Of a DNA stretch of 64,000 nt, positions 7,304-17,653 are shown in pieces. This stretch comes from Candidatus Schekmanbacteria bacterium RIFCSPLOWO2_02_FULL_38_14. GTDB lineage: Bacteria > Schekmanbacteria > GWA2-38-11. The stretch is taken from positions 7,260-71,259 of the forward strand of contig MGDH01000021.1 in the NCBI GenBank assembly GCA_001790855.1, read 5' to 3'. Numbering within the stretch: position 1 is the stretch's first letter; each line of letters begins with the position of its first letter. The position numbers and the translations under genes were made by a program. The notes under the pieces were generated by a model. It was not told the origin of the DNA. It worked only from the letters and a program-made list of their open reading frames with translations, and ran no database searches.

Positions 7304-8716
7304 ATGATGTCAGAAATATTTTCTAAAATAGACTGCGGAAGAGTTTTAAGAGAAGCACTTTTAGGTGGCGGAGAATTTGCTGATGTCTTTCTGGAAATGA
7401 AACAGACAACTTCTATAATCATGGAAGATAATAAGATAGAAGAAGTTCTGACAGGATTTGAGCAGGGCGCCGGAATACGTGTTATTTCTGACTTTAAGAC
7501 ATTTTATGCTTACACAAATAATTTGACTGAAAAAGACCTTTTTCAGGTTGCTTCAGCTCTTAAGCAGGCAGTAAGTTCCGGGAAAAGCGATATTGTAGTT
7601 GATTTAAGCAGATCGGTTGTAAATGGCATGGGAGAAATAGAAAAACATCCTGAATCAATAACCACAGACAGAAAAGTAGAGATTGTGAAAAACGCAAACG
7701 AATGGATTCCGAAAGGCGAGAAAAGAATCCGTCAGGCAAAGATAGTATATGGTGATTCAATTCAGCAAATGGGAATAGCAAATTCTGAAGGGATGGCTGT
7801 AACTGATGAACGGGTAAATACAATCTTTCTTGTCCAGATTGTTGCTGGCAAAGACGGGATAATTCAGACAGGGTATGAGCCTGCAGGAGGGAGCATAGGC
7901 TTTGAGCTTTTTGATTCTGTATCAACAAAAGATATTGCGAGAAAAGCCCTCGAAAGGGCTTTTATGATGCTTGAAGCTCAAAAGGCACCCGGAGGGGAGA
8001 TGCCTGTGGTTATTTCAAGTGAAGCCGGTGGAACAATGGTTCATGAGGCAGTCGGACATGGGCTTGAGGGTGATTTCAACCATGAAAGGATTTCAGTCTA
8101 TTCGGGTAAAACCGGTTCTCTGATAGCCTCTCCACTTGTGACAGTTGTGGATGATTCAACAATTCCTAAAAAAAGGGGCTCTTTCAGGTTTGACGATGAG
8201 GGTGTTAGGGCGCAGAGGACAATGCTGATTGAGAACGGAGTTTTGAAAAATTTTTTATACGACAGGTTAACAGCCATGAAGGATGGAAAGACTTCTACAG
8301 GGAATGGCAGGAGACAATCCTTCCGCTATAAACCCATACCGCGGATGACCAATACCCTTATTGTTCCTGGCAGGCACAATCCAGAAGAGATAATTTCCAG
8401 TACTGAAAACGGTTTGTTTGTCAGAAAAATGGGTGGTGGACAGGTAAACCCCACAAATGGGGAATTCGTCTTTGAGGTTAGCGAGGGATATTTGATTGAA
8501 AACGGCAGAGTTACTAACCCGGTTAGAGGAGCTACTCTGGCAGGCAATGGCCCCCAGGTGCTCAGGGACATAGATATGGTTGGCAATGACCTCGGGTTTG
8601 CTATAGGCACCTGTGGCAAGGATGGACAGGGAGCTCCTGTCGCAGATGCCCAGCCTACACTTAGGATAAAGAAACTTGTAGTAGGGGGTGAAGGAAAGCC
8701 TCCGTGGAAAAGCTAA
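7304..8716 (+). CDS. tldD: TldD metalloprotease-family protein
   Basis: Protein of 470 residues (Met-Met start; AAGGAG is about 10 bases before the first ATG). The zinc motif HEAVGH (residues 247-252, HExxxH type) and the downstream GNGRRQSFRYKPIPRM and C-terminal GxCGKDGQGxPV texts are diagnostic of TldD. TldD normally works with TldE/PmbA as a heterodimeric protease that trims unfolded peptides or leader peptides of modified peptides. No tldE partner lies in this window, so the partner must be elsewhere or the protein acts alone. Downstream, 8717-8986 holds no gene and no clear terminator. Confidence 0.93.
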   Translation: MMSEIFSKIDCGRVLREALLGGGEFADVFLEMKQTTSIIMEDNKIEEVLTGFEQGAGIRVISDFKTFYAYTNNLTEKDLFQVASALKQAVSSGKSDIVVDLSRSVVNGMGEIEKHPESITTDRKVEIVKNANEWIPKGEKRIRQAKIVYGDSIQQMGIANSEGMAVTDERVNTIFLVQIVAGKDGIIQTGYEPAGGSIGFELFDSVSTKDIARKALERAFMMLEAQKAPGGEMPVVISSEAGGTMVHEAVGHGLEGDFNHERISVYSGKTGSLIASPLVTVVDDSTIPKKRGSFRFDDEGVRAQRTMLIENGVLKNFLYDRLTAMKDGKTSTGNGRRQSFRYKPIPRMTNTLIVPGRHNPEEIISSTENGLFVRKMGGGQVNPTNGEFVFEVSEGYLIENGRVTNPVRGATLAGNGPQVLRDIDMVGNDLGFAIGTCGKDGQGAPVADAQPTLRIKKLVVGGEGKPPWKS

Positions 8717-8986
8717 AAATGCACAACCTACGCATTGCCCGCAGTTTGCTGCAGGGAGCTTCAAATTCTAAAACCACAAACAAATTATTATTTATTTTCA
8801 GACAAGAAACAATCTTTATCCCTCCTCCAATATCCTTGACAAAGAGCCTGCGAATCACTTAAAATTTAATATTCAGAAGGCGAAAGTATAAATTTGAAGC
8901 CCTTAGAAGTAAGAAATTAAATTCCAAATCCGAAATCATAAGCTATATTAAACGAGAAAACTCAAAGATAAAATGATAGGAGTAAG

Positions 8987-10792
8987 ATGGCAAGGTTTGG
9001 AGAACTCTTAATCGAAGCAGGTCTGATTAACAATGAACAGTTGGAAGAGGCATTAAAGAGCCAGAAAGAGCTTGGCGGAAGACTGGGTTCCATATTAGTT
9101 AAAAGGGGGCTGATTTCTGAGGATACTGTTACCTCTTTCCTGAGCCAGCAGTACGGAGTTCCGTCAATCAACCTTGATGATTTTGAAATAGACCCTGCAA
9201 TCTGTAAGCTCATACCTGTGAAAACTGCATTGAAATATGAAGTAATCCCAATAAGCAGAGTTGGTTCAACGCTCACTGTTGCAATGGTTGACCCGTCAAA
9301 TGTTTTTGCAATAGATGATATCAAGTTTATGACAGGATACAATGTGGAACCAGTAGTTGCTCCTGAGACTGCAATTAAGGAGGCAATAAAGCGCTATTAT
9401 CACGTTGGCGTTGGAGTTGATAAGGGCAAGGATGAGCCTGAATCTGCACAGCTTGATGCAAAGGATTATGAGATAGAAGATAGTGATGCAATGGATGGGC
9501 TTGAAGGAATCGATGAAGGTCCTGTAGTAGATGTTGATGATTTTGACCAGCTGGTTTCAGGGGCAGTGGATACAGTGGAAGTTGTTCAGGAGCAGGAAGA
9601 TGAAAATGCTTTAAAAGATGTAGATGCCCCAGTAGTAAAGCTGGTTAATGGCATTCTCATAAAAGCCATTAAAATGAAGGTTTCAGATGTCCACATAGAA
9701 CCATATGAAAAGGTTTTCAGGGTCCGCTACAGAATGGATGGAGTATTGCATAAGGCAATGGGTTTACCATTGAGGATAAAGAATGCCATTACATCAAGAA
9801 TTAAGATAATGGCTAGGCTTGATATTTCTGAGAGGAGATTGCCGCAGGATGGAAGAATAAAACTTAAGCTTGGAAAAAACAAGGAGATGGATTTTCGTGT
9901 TTCGGTGCTGCCAACTCTTTTTGGCGAGAAAGTAGTTTTAAGGCTTCTTGACCAGTCAAATCTGCAGCTTGATATGACAAAGCTTGGTTTTGACAAGGAG
10001 CCCCTCAGTGAGTTTCAGGAGGCAATTCACCTTCCCTACGGAATGGTTTTGGTTACAGGTCCGACAGGTAGCGGCAAAACAACAACCCTTTATTCAGCAA
10101 TAAGTGAATTGAATAAAGTCAGTGAGAATATAATGACTGCAGAAGACCCGGTAGAATTTAACCTTCCAGGAGTAAATCAGGTGCAAATGCACGAGGATAT
10201 AGGGCTTAACTTTGCTGCTGCCCTTCGTTCCTTTCTGCGCCAGGACCCGGACATAATTCTGGTTGGAGAGATTAGGGACTATGAAACAGCAGAGATAGGA
10301 ATTAAGGCTTCTCTTACAGGGCATCTTGTCTTAAGTACTCTTCATACAAACAGCGCTCCAGAGACAATTAACAGACTCCTCAATATGGGGGTTGAGCCAT
10401 TTCTGGTAGCTTCTTCAGTAAATATGATTATAGCCCAGAGACTTGCAAGGAAGGTATGCGCAGGATGCAAGGAACCTGTGGATATAAAAAAAGAAGCACT
10501 TGTCGGACTGCAATTTAAAGAGGAAGATTGGGAAAAGGGTTTTACTGTTTATAAAGGCAAAGGGTGTTCTATATGCGGTGGGACCGGTTATAAGGGAAGA
10601 GTTGCGCTTTATGAAGTTATGTCGCTTAAAAGGGAAATTCGCGAATTAATCCTTCAGGGCTCCCAGACCCCGGAGATAAAAGCACAAGCAATAAAACTTG
10701 GAATGCAGTCACTCCGGAGGAGCGGTTTGAAAAAGATTATGGAAGGAACTACAACTCCGGAAGAGATTGTAAGGGTAACAATGCCAGATTAA
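8987..10792 (+). CDS. pilB: Type IV pilus extension ATPase PilB with MshEN (c-di-GMP) domain
   Basis: Hexameric motor ATPase of 601 residues that powers pilus extension at the inner membrane. Residues 3-26 and 32-55 are two 24-residue MshEN motifs (RFGELLIEAGLI..., RLGSILVKRGLI...) separated by the 5-residue spacer KELGG, the known c-di-GMP-binding arrangement. An acidic linker (about 145-215) follows. Walker A is GPTGSGKTT (358-366) and Walker B is DIILVGEIRD (422-431). A four-cysteine zinc site is at C491, C494, C527 and C530. It is followed after about 27 bases by pilC, then a PilS-like kinase and PilR-like regulator, in the same direction. PilT, PilA and PilMNOPQ are absent from the window. 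Confidence 0.95.
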   Translation: MARFGELLIEAGLINNEQLEEALKSQKELGGRLGSILVKRGLISEDTVTSFLSQQYGVPSINLDDFEIDPAICKLIPVKTALKYEVIPISRVGSTLTVAMVDPSNVFAIDDIKFMTGYNVEPVVAPETAIKEAIKRYYHVGVGVDKGKDEPESAQLDAKDYEIEDSDAMDGLEGIDEGPVVDVDDFDQLVSGAVDTVEVVQEQEDENALKDVDAPVVKLVNGILIKAIKMKVSDVHIEPYEKVFRVRYRMDGVLHKAMGLPLRIKNAITSRIKIMARLDISERRLPQDGRIKLKLGKNKEMDFRVSVLPTLFGEKVVLRLLDQSNLQLDMTKLGFDKEPLSEFQEAIHLPYGMVLVTGPTGSGKTTTLYSAISELNKVSENIMTAEDPVEFNLPGVNQVQMHEDIGLNFAAALRSFLRQDPDIILVGEIRDYETAEIGIKASLTGHLVLSTLHTNSAPETINRLLNMGVEPFLVASSVNMIIAQRLARKVCAGCKEPVDIKKEALVGLQFKEEDWEKGFTVYKGKGCSICGGTGYKGRVALYEVMSLKREIRELILQGSQTPEIKAQAIKLGMQSLRRSGLKKIMEGTTTPEEIVRVTMPD

Positions 10793-10819
10793 AAAAACTA
10801 ACATATAAGGAGGACTCCA

Positions 10820-12025
10820 ATGCCTGCTTTTGAATATGTTGGAAAAACTCTTAACAGAGAAGTTAGAAAAGGTGAAGTAGATGCTGCAAGCATAGAAGCT
10901 GCCAGAGGACTTCTGAGGGCACAGAAGATAATTGTTACTTCGATTAAAAAGAAATCACAGGGTTTAAAATTTCCAAAAAAAGAGGGTAAAGCAAAGGAAA
11001 AGGATATACTTATATTTACAAGGCAGTTTTCAACAATGATAGATGCAGGATTGCCTCTTGTTCAATGCCTTGGAATACTTGCTGCGCAATCTGACAAAGA
11101 GATATTAAAAACAACACTGACTAAAATAAAAGAAGATGTTGAAACAGGATCAACATTTTCTGAATCTTTAAGAAAGCATCCGAAAGTTTTTGATGATCTT
11201 TATGCAAACATGGTTGAGGCTGGAGAGACAGGAGGTATTCTTGATACAGTACTCAACCGTCTTGCCGCTTATATTGAGAAGGCATCAGCCTTAAAGGCAA
11301 AAGTCAAAAAGGCAGCGGTTTATCCAATTGCAATACTTTCAGTTGCAGTTGTAGTTGTTGCAGCTCTTTTGATATTTGTTATCCCGACCTTTGCAAAAAT
11401 GTTTTCAGATTTTGGCGGGACTCTTCCTGTTCCAACACAGATGGTAATCAATATGAGCCACTTTGCTGCAAGCTGGAAGGGATTAGTCGTAGTTGCTGTA
11501 GTAGTTGGAATAATATTTGCTATCAGAGCTTACGGAAAGACTTCTGCGGGGAGAAAAAACATAGATAAGCTCGTGTTAAAGTTACCGATTTTTGGAGACA
11601 TCATACGAAAGTCAGCAGTTGCAAAATTCACAAGAACGCTTGGGACATTAATCACAAGCGGAGTCCCTATTCTTGAGGGACTTGATATCGTAGCGAGAAC
11701 GGCAGGGAATGTAACGATTGCAGATGCAATAATGATGACCCGTATAAGCATTGCAGAAGGTAAGACAATATCCGAGCCATTGGAGAAGACAAAGGTGTTT
11801 CCCCCGATGGTTGTGCAGATGATATCGGTTGGAGAAGCAACAGGTTCCCTTGATGCAATGCTTGGAAAAATAGCTGACTTTTATGAGATAGAGGTTGATA
11901 ATGCAGTTGATGCGCTGACCTCTCTTATGGAACCAGCCCTGATGGTTGTTCTTGGAGGTGTTGTCGGGTTTATATTAATAGCCATGTATTTGCCTATCTT
12001 CACCCTTGCAACATCAATTTCATGA
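10820..12025 (+). CDS. pilC: Type IV pilus inner-membrane platform protein PilC
   Basis: Polytopic protein of 401 residues with two type II secretion F domains. The first (about 65-190) contains FTRQFSTMIDAGLPL, the second (about 265-390) FTRTLGTLITSGVPI. Membrane segments lie at about 170-195, 217-240 and at the C-terminus (MVVLGGVVGFILIAMYLPIF). It forms the platform that PilB turns. A strong Shine-Dalgarno (AAGGAGG) precedes the ATG. The next gene's open frame overlaps its end but the likely start of that gene lies downstream. Confidence 0.94.
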   Translation: MPAFEYVGKTLNREVRKGEVDAASIEAARGLLRAQKIIVTSIKKKSQGLKFPKKEGKAKEKDILIFTRQFSTMIDAGLPLVQCLGILAAQSDKEILKTTLTKIKEDVETGSTFSESLRKHPKVFDDLYANMVEAGETGGILDTVLNRLAAYIEKASALKAKVKKAAVYPIAILSVAVVVVAALLIFVIPTFAKMFSDFGGTLPVPTQMVINMSHFAASWKGLVVVAVVVGIIFAIRAYGKTSAGRKNIDKLVLKLPIFGDIIRKSAVAKFTRTLGTLITSGVPILEGLDIVARTAGNVTIADAIMMTRISIAEGKTISEPLEKTKVFPPMVVQMISVGEATGSLDAMLGKIADFYEIEVDNAVDALTSLMEPALMVVLGGVVGFILIAMYLPIFTLATSIS

Positions 12026-12068
12026 TTTAGAAGAGCAAGCAGGGAGAGAAATTCAAATTATAAATACC

Positions 12069-13775
12069 ATGGCAGAAATTAACTTCAGTTCGCTCAATCC
12101 TTCAGGAATCAAATGGCTCATGACTGCCAGGGTGATTGTTGTCACAGCCCTGCTCGGAACCACTATACTTGTAGAAGCCCAGCATGGTGGTTCTTATATT
12201 TCGCCCTATCTTTCTATCCTTTATTTTTTAATAATCGTTACATATTTTCTTACAATTCTTTATTCCCTGCTGCTGAACAGGATAAAAGCCCTTACTCTTT
12301 TTGCGTACATCCAGATATTTGGTGATTTGCTTTTTGACAGTACTTTAATCTATATTACAGGTGGGGTCGGGAGTCCTTTCATATTTCTCTATTTTCTGTC
12401 AATTATTGCATCGAGCGTAATTTTATTCAGGCAGGGAAGTTTGATTACTGCATCCCTGTCCTGTCTTCTTTTCAGCGCGCTGGCGATTTTTCAGTATAAT
12501 GATATTCTTCTTCTTCCAATACCAACAATACTTTTAGATATTTCTACCATTTCCCTTTCCCTTAACGCCTTATTTTTTAAAGTTTTTTTAAATATAGCTG
12601 CCTTTTATCTGGTTGCATTTTTCAGCAGCAGGGTATCTGAAAGCTTGAGGAGTACACACGAAGAACTTGAGGAGAAAAAAGGGATAGTAAAAGAACTGCA
12701 GAACCTTAATGAAAATATATTGCAAAGCCTGACAAACGGTCTCATAACCACAGATTTAAGCGGCATTATTATTTCATTCAACAAGGCTTCTGAGGAGATA
12801 ACCGGATGGAGAAGAGGGGAAGTGGTTGGAAAATGCTGGGACAACTTTTTTCCACAGTTTCCTGCAAGGGAATTGCTTTTAAAAGTCAAAGTATCTCAGG
12901 GGAATTCTTTTACATATGAGATAGAATTTTTAAAGAATCAGAACATGAAATATCTCGGGTTTACAGTTTCACTTCTTAAAGATGAAGGAGGAAATATTAC
13001 AGGGTTAATTGGCAATTTCAGAGACCTTACTGACATCAGAAAGATGGAAGAGTACCTGAAGCGGATTGACAGGCTTGCTGCCATAGGTGAGGTTGCGGCA
13101 GGAATGGCTCACGAAATAAGAAATCCGATGGCATCCATAAGCGGTTCCGTTCAGGTATTGAAGGAAAAGGTAGGGGATAATGGCATAACAGGAAGGCTTA
13201 TGGATATTGTAATAAAGGAATCTGAGAGGCTTGACGGAATAATTAATAATTTTCTTCAGTATGCAAGACCAAAACCTATACAGTTTGTTTTCTGCAATAT
13301 TAATTACATCTTGAACAGTGTAGTTACACTTCTTAAGAACAACCCAAAATACGGTTCAAACCTAAATATATCAATCAACTGTGAAACTGAAAACCTTTCT
13401 CTGATGGCTGACTCAAAACAGTTGGAGCAGGTTTTCTGGAACCTGGCAATAAATGCGATGGAAGCAATGCCAAACGGAGGAGACTTAAGGATATTGGTTT
13501 CAAGAGACAGGAGGAAAAATCATTTTTCAGAAAACTCAAAAAACGATATCCCATATATAAAATTTCTTTTTTCTGATACAGGTGTTGGAATAAGCCATAA
13601 CAACAGGGCTAAACTGTTTTCTCCATTTTATACCACAAAAGAGGGAGGGACGGGGCTTGGGCTTGCAATTGTTTACAGAATAGTAGAAGAGCATCACGGG
13701 ATAATAGAAGTTGAAAGCGAACCTGAAAAAGGGTCAAGGTTTATTATTTATCTTCCTGAAAAACAGATGTTATAG
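12069..13775 (+). CDS. pilS: PAS-domain sensor histidine kinase, PilS-like
   Basis: Membrane sensor kinase of about 568 residues. Six hydrophobic segments fill residues 17-190, followed by a PAS domain (215-325), a dimerisation/phosphoacceptor helix with His348 in AHEIRNPM, and an ATPase domain with NLAINAMEAM, DTGVGI and GGTGLGLAI. It should phosphorylate the regulator encoded 60 bases downstream. Start choice: an open frame begins at 12006 inside pilC, but ATG 12069 gives MAEINFSS... directly before the SGIKWLMTARVIVV segment typical of PilS. Neither start has a strong ribosome-binding site, so translation may be coupled to pilC. The pilS name is from context. Confidence 0.82.
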   Translation: MAEINFSSLNPSGIKWLMTARVIVVTALLGTTILVEAQHGGSYISPYLSILYFLIIVTYFLTILYSLLLNRIKALTLFAYIQIFGDLLFDSTLIYITGGVGSPFIFLYFLSIIASSVILFRQGSLITASLSCLLFSALAIFQYNDILLLPIPTILLDISTISLSLNALFFKVFLNIAAFYLVAFFSSRVSESLRSTHEELEEKKGIVKELQNLNENILQSLTNGLITTDLSGIIISFNKASEEITGWRRGEVVGKCWDNFFPQFPARELLLKVKVSQGNSFTYEIEFLKNQNMKYLGFTVSLLKDEGGNITGLIGNFRDLTDIRKMEEYLKRIDRLAAIGEVAAGMAHEIRNPMASISGSVQVLKEKVGDNGITGRLMDIVIKESERLDGIINNFLQYARPKPIQFVFCNINYILNSVVTLLKNNPKYGSNLNISINCETENLSLMADSKQLEQVFWNLAINAMEAMPNGGDLRILVSRDRRKNHFSENSKNDIPYIKFLFSDTGVGISHNNRAKLFSPFYTTKEGGTGLGLAIVYRIVEEHHGIIEVESEPEKGSRFIIYLPEKQML

Positions 13776-13835
13776 GATTCAAGGGTTAGAGAAGTCGATT
13801 TTGAAAGTAAGCTTGTATATAAAAGAGGAAACCTA

Positions 13836-15230
13836 ATGGCAAGAATTTTATTGGTTGATGATGAGAAAAACCTGCTTGAGTTTTTAAACATAATGCTTAC
13901 TCAGGAAGGCTATAATGTTACAGTAGCATACGGAGGCAGGGAGGCAATTGATATTCTTCATAAAAATGAATTTGATGTTGTTATAACTGATATCAAAATG
14001 CCAAGGGTCAACGGTCTTGAGGTGCTGAAATTTATAAAAGAAAATTCTCCTGATACAATAGTCATAATGATTACTGCCTTTGCATCTCATGAAACTGCTG
14101 TTGAAGCCATGAAAGCAGGCGCCTATGATTACATCACAAAACCTTTTAATAATGACCAGATAAAATTAGTAATAAAAAAAGCAGTTGAAAAAAGGTTGCT
14201 CGTTAGAGAGAACCTCTATCTTAAGAGAAAACTGGGGAAAGAAGCCGATTCCCGCGACATCATCGGGAAATCAGAGAAGATAAAGGAAGTTTTTGACCTT
14301 GTTGAAAAAGTTGCAAAAACTAATAGCACAGTGCTTATCTACGGAGAAAGCGGAACAGGAAAAGAGCTTGTGGCAAGAGCCATTCATCAAAATAGCAACC
14401 GCACTGATAAGCCCTTTGAGACAATCAACTGCGGAGCGCTTCTTGATACATTGCTTGAGAGTGAGCTTTTCGGGCATGAAAAGGGCGCTTTTACAGATGC
14501 TGTAAATCTCAAGGAAGGGCTTTTTGAAGTTGCTGACGGAGGGACATTGTTTCTTGATGAGATTGCTGAGACATCTCCCTCAACTCAGGTTAAGCTTCTC
14601 AGGGTTCTTCAGGAAATGGAATTAAAGCGAGTTGGAGGAACAAAGACAATAAAGGTTGATGTGAGAATAATAGTAGCTACAAATAAGAACCTGAGAGACA
14701 GGGTAATAAACGGTTCTTTCAGGGAAGACCTTTTTTACAGGATTAATGTATTCCCGATTTTTATGCCTCCGTTAAGGGAAAGAACAGAGGATATTGATAA
14801 CCTTGCGGAGTTTTTTGTTGACAGGTTCTGCCTTAAACTCGGAAGAAAACCTCCCCAGATTCTTCCTCAGACAATGGAGGGTTTAAAGTCTTATGCCTGG
14901 CCCGGGAATGTGAGAGAACTTGAGAATGTTATTGAGAGAGTAATGATTCTCTGTACCGGCAACAGGGTTTTTCCCAAGGATTTGCCGGAGGAGATTTTAA
15001 AAGGTGAAAAAGAAATTATTTCTAAAGTCAAGAGACAGGAAGAGGAATTAAAGATTCCTGAGATTGCATCTGAAGGAATAGATTTTGAAAAAGTTGTTGG
15101 AAATATAGAAAAAAATCTGCTCATGGAGGCTTTAAAAAAAACTGATGGAAGAAAAACAAAGGCAGCAGAACTTTTAAAAATAAGTTTCCGTTCTTTCAGG
15201 TATCTTCTGGATAAATATAATTTGGGATGA
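13836..15230 (+). CDS. pilR: NtrC-family sigma-54 response regulator, PilR-like
   Basis: Protein of 464 residues: receiver domain with phosphoacceptor Asp52 (VVITDIKMP) and Lys102; AAA+ domain with Walker A GESGTGKE (170-177) and the sigma-54 contact loop GAFTDA (217-222); C-terminal Fis-type helix-turn-helix (GRKTKAAELLKIS...). All elements needed to activate an RpoN promoter are intact. Its kinase is encoded immediately upstream. The classical target is the major pilin gene, not in this window. The window does contain one excellent RpoN promoter, at 955-970, but paired sites there need not belong to this regulator. Confidence 0.9.
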   Translation: MARILLVDDEKNLLEFLNIMLTQEGYNVTVAYGGREAIDILHKNEFDVVITDIKMPRVNGLEVLKFIKENSPDTIVIMITAFASHETAVEAMKAGAYDYITKPFNNDQIKLVIKKAVEKRLLVRENLYLKRKLGKEADSRDIIGKSEKIKEVFDLVEKVAKTNSTVLIYGESGTGKELVARAIHQNSNRTDKPFETINCGALLDTLLESELFGHEKGAFTDAVNLKEGLFEVADGGTLFLDEIAETSPSTQVKLLRVLQEMELKRVGGTKTIKVDVRIIVATNKNLRDRVINGSFREDLFYRINVFPIFMPPLRERTEDIDNLAEFFVDRFCLKLGRKPPQILPQTMEGLKSYAWPGNVRELENVIERVMILCTGNRVFPKDLPEEILKGEKEIISKVKRQEEELKIPEIASEGIDFEKVVGNIEKNLLMEALKKTDGRKTKAAELLKISFRSFRYLLDKYNLG

Positions 15231-15237
15231 AGAAATA

Positions 15238-15259
15238 AGGGGCGGCTTTAGTCGCTCCT
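15238..15259. terminator. Weak hairpin between convergent pilR and acs
   Basis: AGGGGCG (15238-15244) pairs with CGCTCCT (15253-15259) with one G-T pair. It sits in the 62-bp gap between two convergent genes, where a bidirectional terminator is expected, but no good T-run follows. It may instead be a copy of a dispersed hairpin repeat. Confidence 0.3.
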
Positions 15260-15292
15260 ATCTGCAGATTACAACTTATCGCTTATAACTTT

Positions 15293-17236
15293 TTATTCCT
15301 CTTCCTCATATCTTTTCTTTAAATCATTAATGACATTTGAATCAGCAAGCGTTGTGGTATCTCCAAGGGTTCGTCCCTCAGCAATATCACGGAGAAGCCT
15401 TCGCATTATTTTTCCGCTTCTTGTTTTTGGAAGTTCAGGGGAGAAGAAAAGGTCGTCAGGTCTTGCAAGGGCTCCAATCTTTTTCACAACATGCTCCTTG
15501 AGCTCATCAATAAGTTCTTTTGACTGTGTTACACCTTCTTTGAGTGTCACAAAAACTGCCAATGCCTGCCCCTTCAATTCGTGGCTTTTCCCTATGGCAG
15601 CAGCCTCAGCCACTGATTTGTGGTCAACAAGGGCACTTTCAACTTCCATTGTGCCTATTCTGTGGCCTGCAACATTTATTACATCATCAACCCTTCCCAT
15701 TATCCAGAAATATCCATCCTTATCTTTTTTTGCGCCATCTCCTGTAAAATAAATGTCCTTGTATTTGCTCCAGTACTGCTGGACATACCGGTCAGGGTCA
15801 CCGTATATTGTTCTCAGCATTGAGGGCCAGGGTTTTTTCAAAACTAGAAATCCTCCTGCATTCGAAGGCACCTCAATTCCCTTCTCATCAAGAACTGCAG
15901 CCTCAATCCCCGGGAATGGTATTGTTGCAGAACCAGGCTTTGTTGCCACTACTCCTGGGATAGGGGTTATCATAATCATACCTGTTTCAGTCTGCCACCA
16001 TGTATCAACAATCGGGCATTTTTCATTTCCTATGTTTTTCTGATACCACATCCAGGCTTCAGGGTTTATTGGTTCCCCAACTGTTCCAAGAAGTCTTAAT
16101 GATAAAAGGTTTCTCTTTTTGGGCCATTCCTCACCCCATTTCATAAATGTCCTGATTGCCGTAGGTGCTGTGTAGAAAACAGTAACTCCGTATTTTTCAA
16201 TAATTTGCCAGAATCTGTCTTTTTCAGGATAATCCGGGGCACCTTCATACATTACTGTTGTCTGCCCGTTTGCAAGCGGTCCGTAAACAATGTAGCTGTG
16301 ACCTGTTACCCAACCAATGTCAGCAGTGCACCAGAAAACATCTTCTTTCTTTAAATCAAAAACCCATTTTGTTGTAATATAAACACCTGTCAGGTATCCT
16401 CCGGTTGTGTGGACAATCCCTTTTGGCTTTCCAGTGGTTCCACTTGTATAGAGGATATAAAGCATATCCTCGCTGTCCATTTCTTCAGGCTTGCAGTAAA
16501 GCTCTGCTTCTTCCATCAAATCATTCCACCAGTGGTCTCTTCCATCCTTCATATGAGCCCCGGATTCCTCTCCGACTCTTTTCACAACTATTACATTTTC
16601 GATTGATGGTGTACTCTTCAGGGCTTCATCAACATTTCTCTTGAGGGGAAGAATATTTCCTCTTCTGTAACTTCCATCAGAAGTTATGAGGAGTTTTGAC
16701 TGTGAATCGTTGATTCTGTCTTTCAGGGACTCAGCGCTGAATCCACCGAAAACAACGCTGTGAGGCGCGCCGATTCTTGTGCAGGCAAGCATTGCTATCG
16801 GGAGTTCAGGAATCATTGGCATGTAAATAGTTATCCTGTCTCCCTTTTTAACCCCAAGTTTTTTCAGCACATTGGCAAACTTGTTGACTTCCCTGTAGAG
16901 GTCCCAGTAGGTCAGAACCTTTTCATCGCCGGGTTCTCCCTCCCATATTATTGCCGCCTTTGTTTTTTTGGGAGTGTTGATATGGCGGTCAAGACAATTG
17001 TATGAGACATTGATTTTTCCGTTAACAAACCACTTTGCCCACGGAGGATTCCACTCAAGGATTTTATCCCATTTTTTAAACCAGTGAAGTTCTCCTGCTA
17101 TCTTTTCCCAAAATGCCTCAGAGTTTTTCCCTTCTTCGTAGACTTTCTTTTTTGCAATAGCATTCTTCTTGAATTCCTTTGAAGGTTTAAATTTTCTGGT
17201 TTCAACAAGAAGAGCTTCTATTGGTTTTTGACTCAT
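15293..17236 (-). CDS. acsA: Acetyl-CoA synthetase (AMP-forming)
   Basis: Enzyme of 647 residues that activates acetate to acetyl-CoA through acetyl-AMP. Motifs: [18 protein letters not shown] (P-loop-like AMP-binding), WWQTETG, the YFTGDGA hinge region, and the C-terminal [12 protein letters not shown]. The Lys of the last motif is residue 609, the position acetylated to control Acs in other bacteria. No acetyltransferase or deacetylase gene is adjacent. Full length. AAAGGAGGAC lies before the ATG. It is convergent with pilR and on the same strand as the two lipoprotein genes upstream. Confidence 0.96.
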   Translation of the reverse strand: MSQKPIEALLVETRKFKPSKEFKKNAIAKKKVYEEGKNSEAFWEKIAGELHWFKKWDKILEWNPPWAKWFVNGKINVSYNCLDRHINTPKKTKAAIIWEGEPGDEKVLTYWDLYREVNKFANVLKKLGVKKGDRITIYMPMIPELPIAMLACTRIGAPHSVVFGGFSAESLKDRINDSQSKLLITSDGSYRRGNILPLKRNVDEALKSTPSIENVIVVKRVGEESGAHMKDGRDHWWNDLMEEAELYCKPEEMDSEDMLYILYTSGTTGKPKGIVHTTGGYLTGVYITTKWVFDLKKEDVFWCTADIGWVTGHSYIVYGPLANGQTTVMYEGAPDYPEKDRFWQIIEKYGVTVFYTAPTAIRTFMKWGEEWPKKRNLLSLRLLGTVGEPINPEAWMWYQKNIGNEKCPIVDTWWQTETGMIMITPIPGVVATKPGSATIPFPGIEAAVLDEKGIEVPSNAGGFLVLKKPWPSMLRTIYGDPDRYVQQYWSKYKDIYFTGDGAKKDKDGYFWIMGRVDDVINVAGHRIGTMEVESALVDHKSVAEAAAIGKSHELKGQALAVFVTLKEGVTQSKELIDELKEHVVKKIGALARPDDLFFSPELPKTRSGKIMRRLLRDIAEGRTLGDTTTLADSNVINDLKKRYEEEE

Positions 17237-17293
17237 ACAGTCCTCCTTTAAAATAAAATATTAAATATTAAAAATAAAAATGTTGTATGATTT

Positions 17294-17653
17294 TCACTCG
17301 CCATAGATTATGAGGGTTTTTTGTTTGTAGAGTTCAAAAAGAGGGGTTCCAATATTAAGAATGCGTATATCCATATGATAAACTTGTGTCATTCCTGCTT
17401 CCTTCATGACTTCATTAATTTTGTCCATATCCCACTCTGCTGTTATTCCAAGACCGCTAAATGGTTCACGAAATCTATGTATTTTAATCTGGCATTTTTT
17501 AGAGCCAACCGGTGTGTTGTTATAATTTGTATCATAGGGGATGGTTACGTACTTAAAGATTCTCCCTCCGTTATTAAAAAAGAATCCGCATCCATTCAAT
17601 AACAATGTGACTAATAATAAAAAGAATAAAAAGTAATATTTTCTAGTCGCCAT
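17294..17653 (-). CDS. TRL-like lipoprotein, copy 2
   Basis: Predicted lipoprotein of 119 residues with lipobox LLLNGC (Cys at about residue 22). After processing, the mature part follows the TRL-like pattern: TNYNNTPVGSKKCQIKI, then ITAEWDMDKINEVMKEAGMTQVYHMD and a final TLIIYGE. The upstream gene encodes a related protein and the two overlap by 11 bases, so they are translationally linked tandem paralogues. TRL-like proteins have no established function. Divergence between the two copies is large outside the repeated pattern. Confidence 0.7.
   Translation of the reverse strand: MATRKYYFLFFLLLVTLLLNGCGFFFNNGGRIFKYVTIPYDTNYNNTPVGSKKCQIKIHRFREPFSGLGITAEWDMDKINEVMKEAGMTQVYHMDIRILNIGTPLFELYKQKTLIIYGE

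Noticed and set aside
12006-12068. Start of the PilS-like kinase at 12006
   Set aside because: It lies inside pilC with no ribosome-binding site and adds 21 residues unlike the family; ATG 12069 fits better.
15330-15752. 140-codon frame antisense to acsA
   Set aside because: Shadow of a highly conserved gene on the other strand; no start signal and low-complexity Ser/Thr composition.
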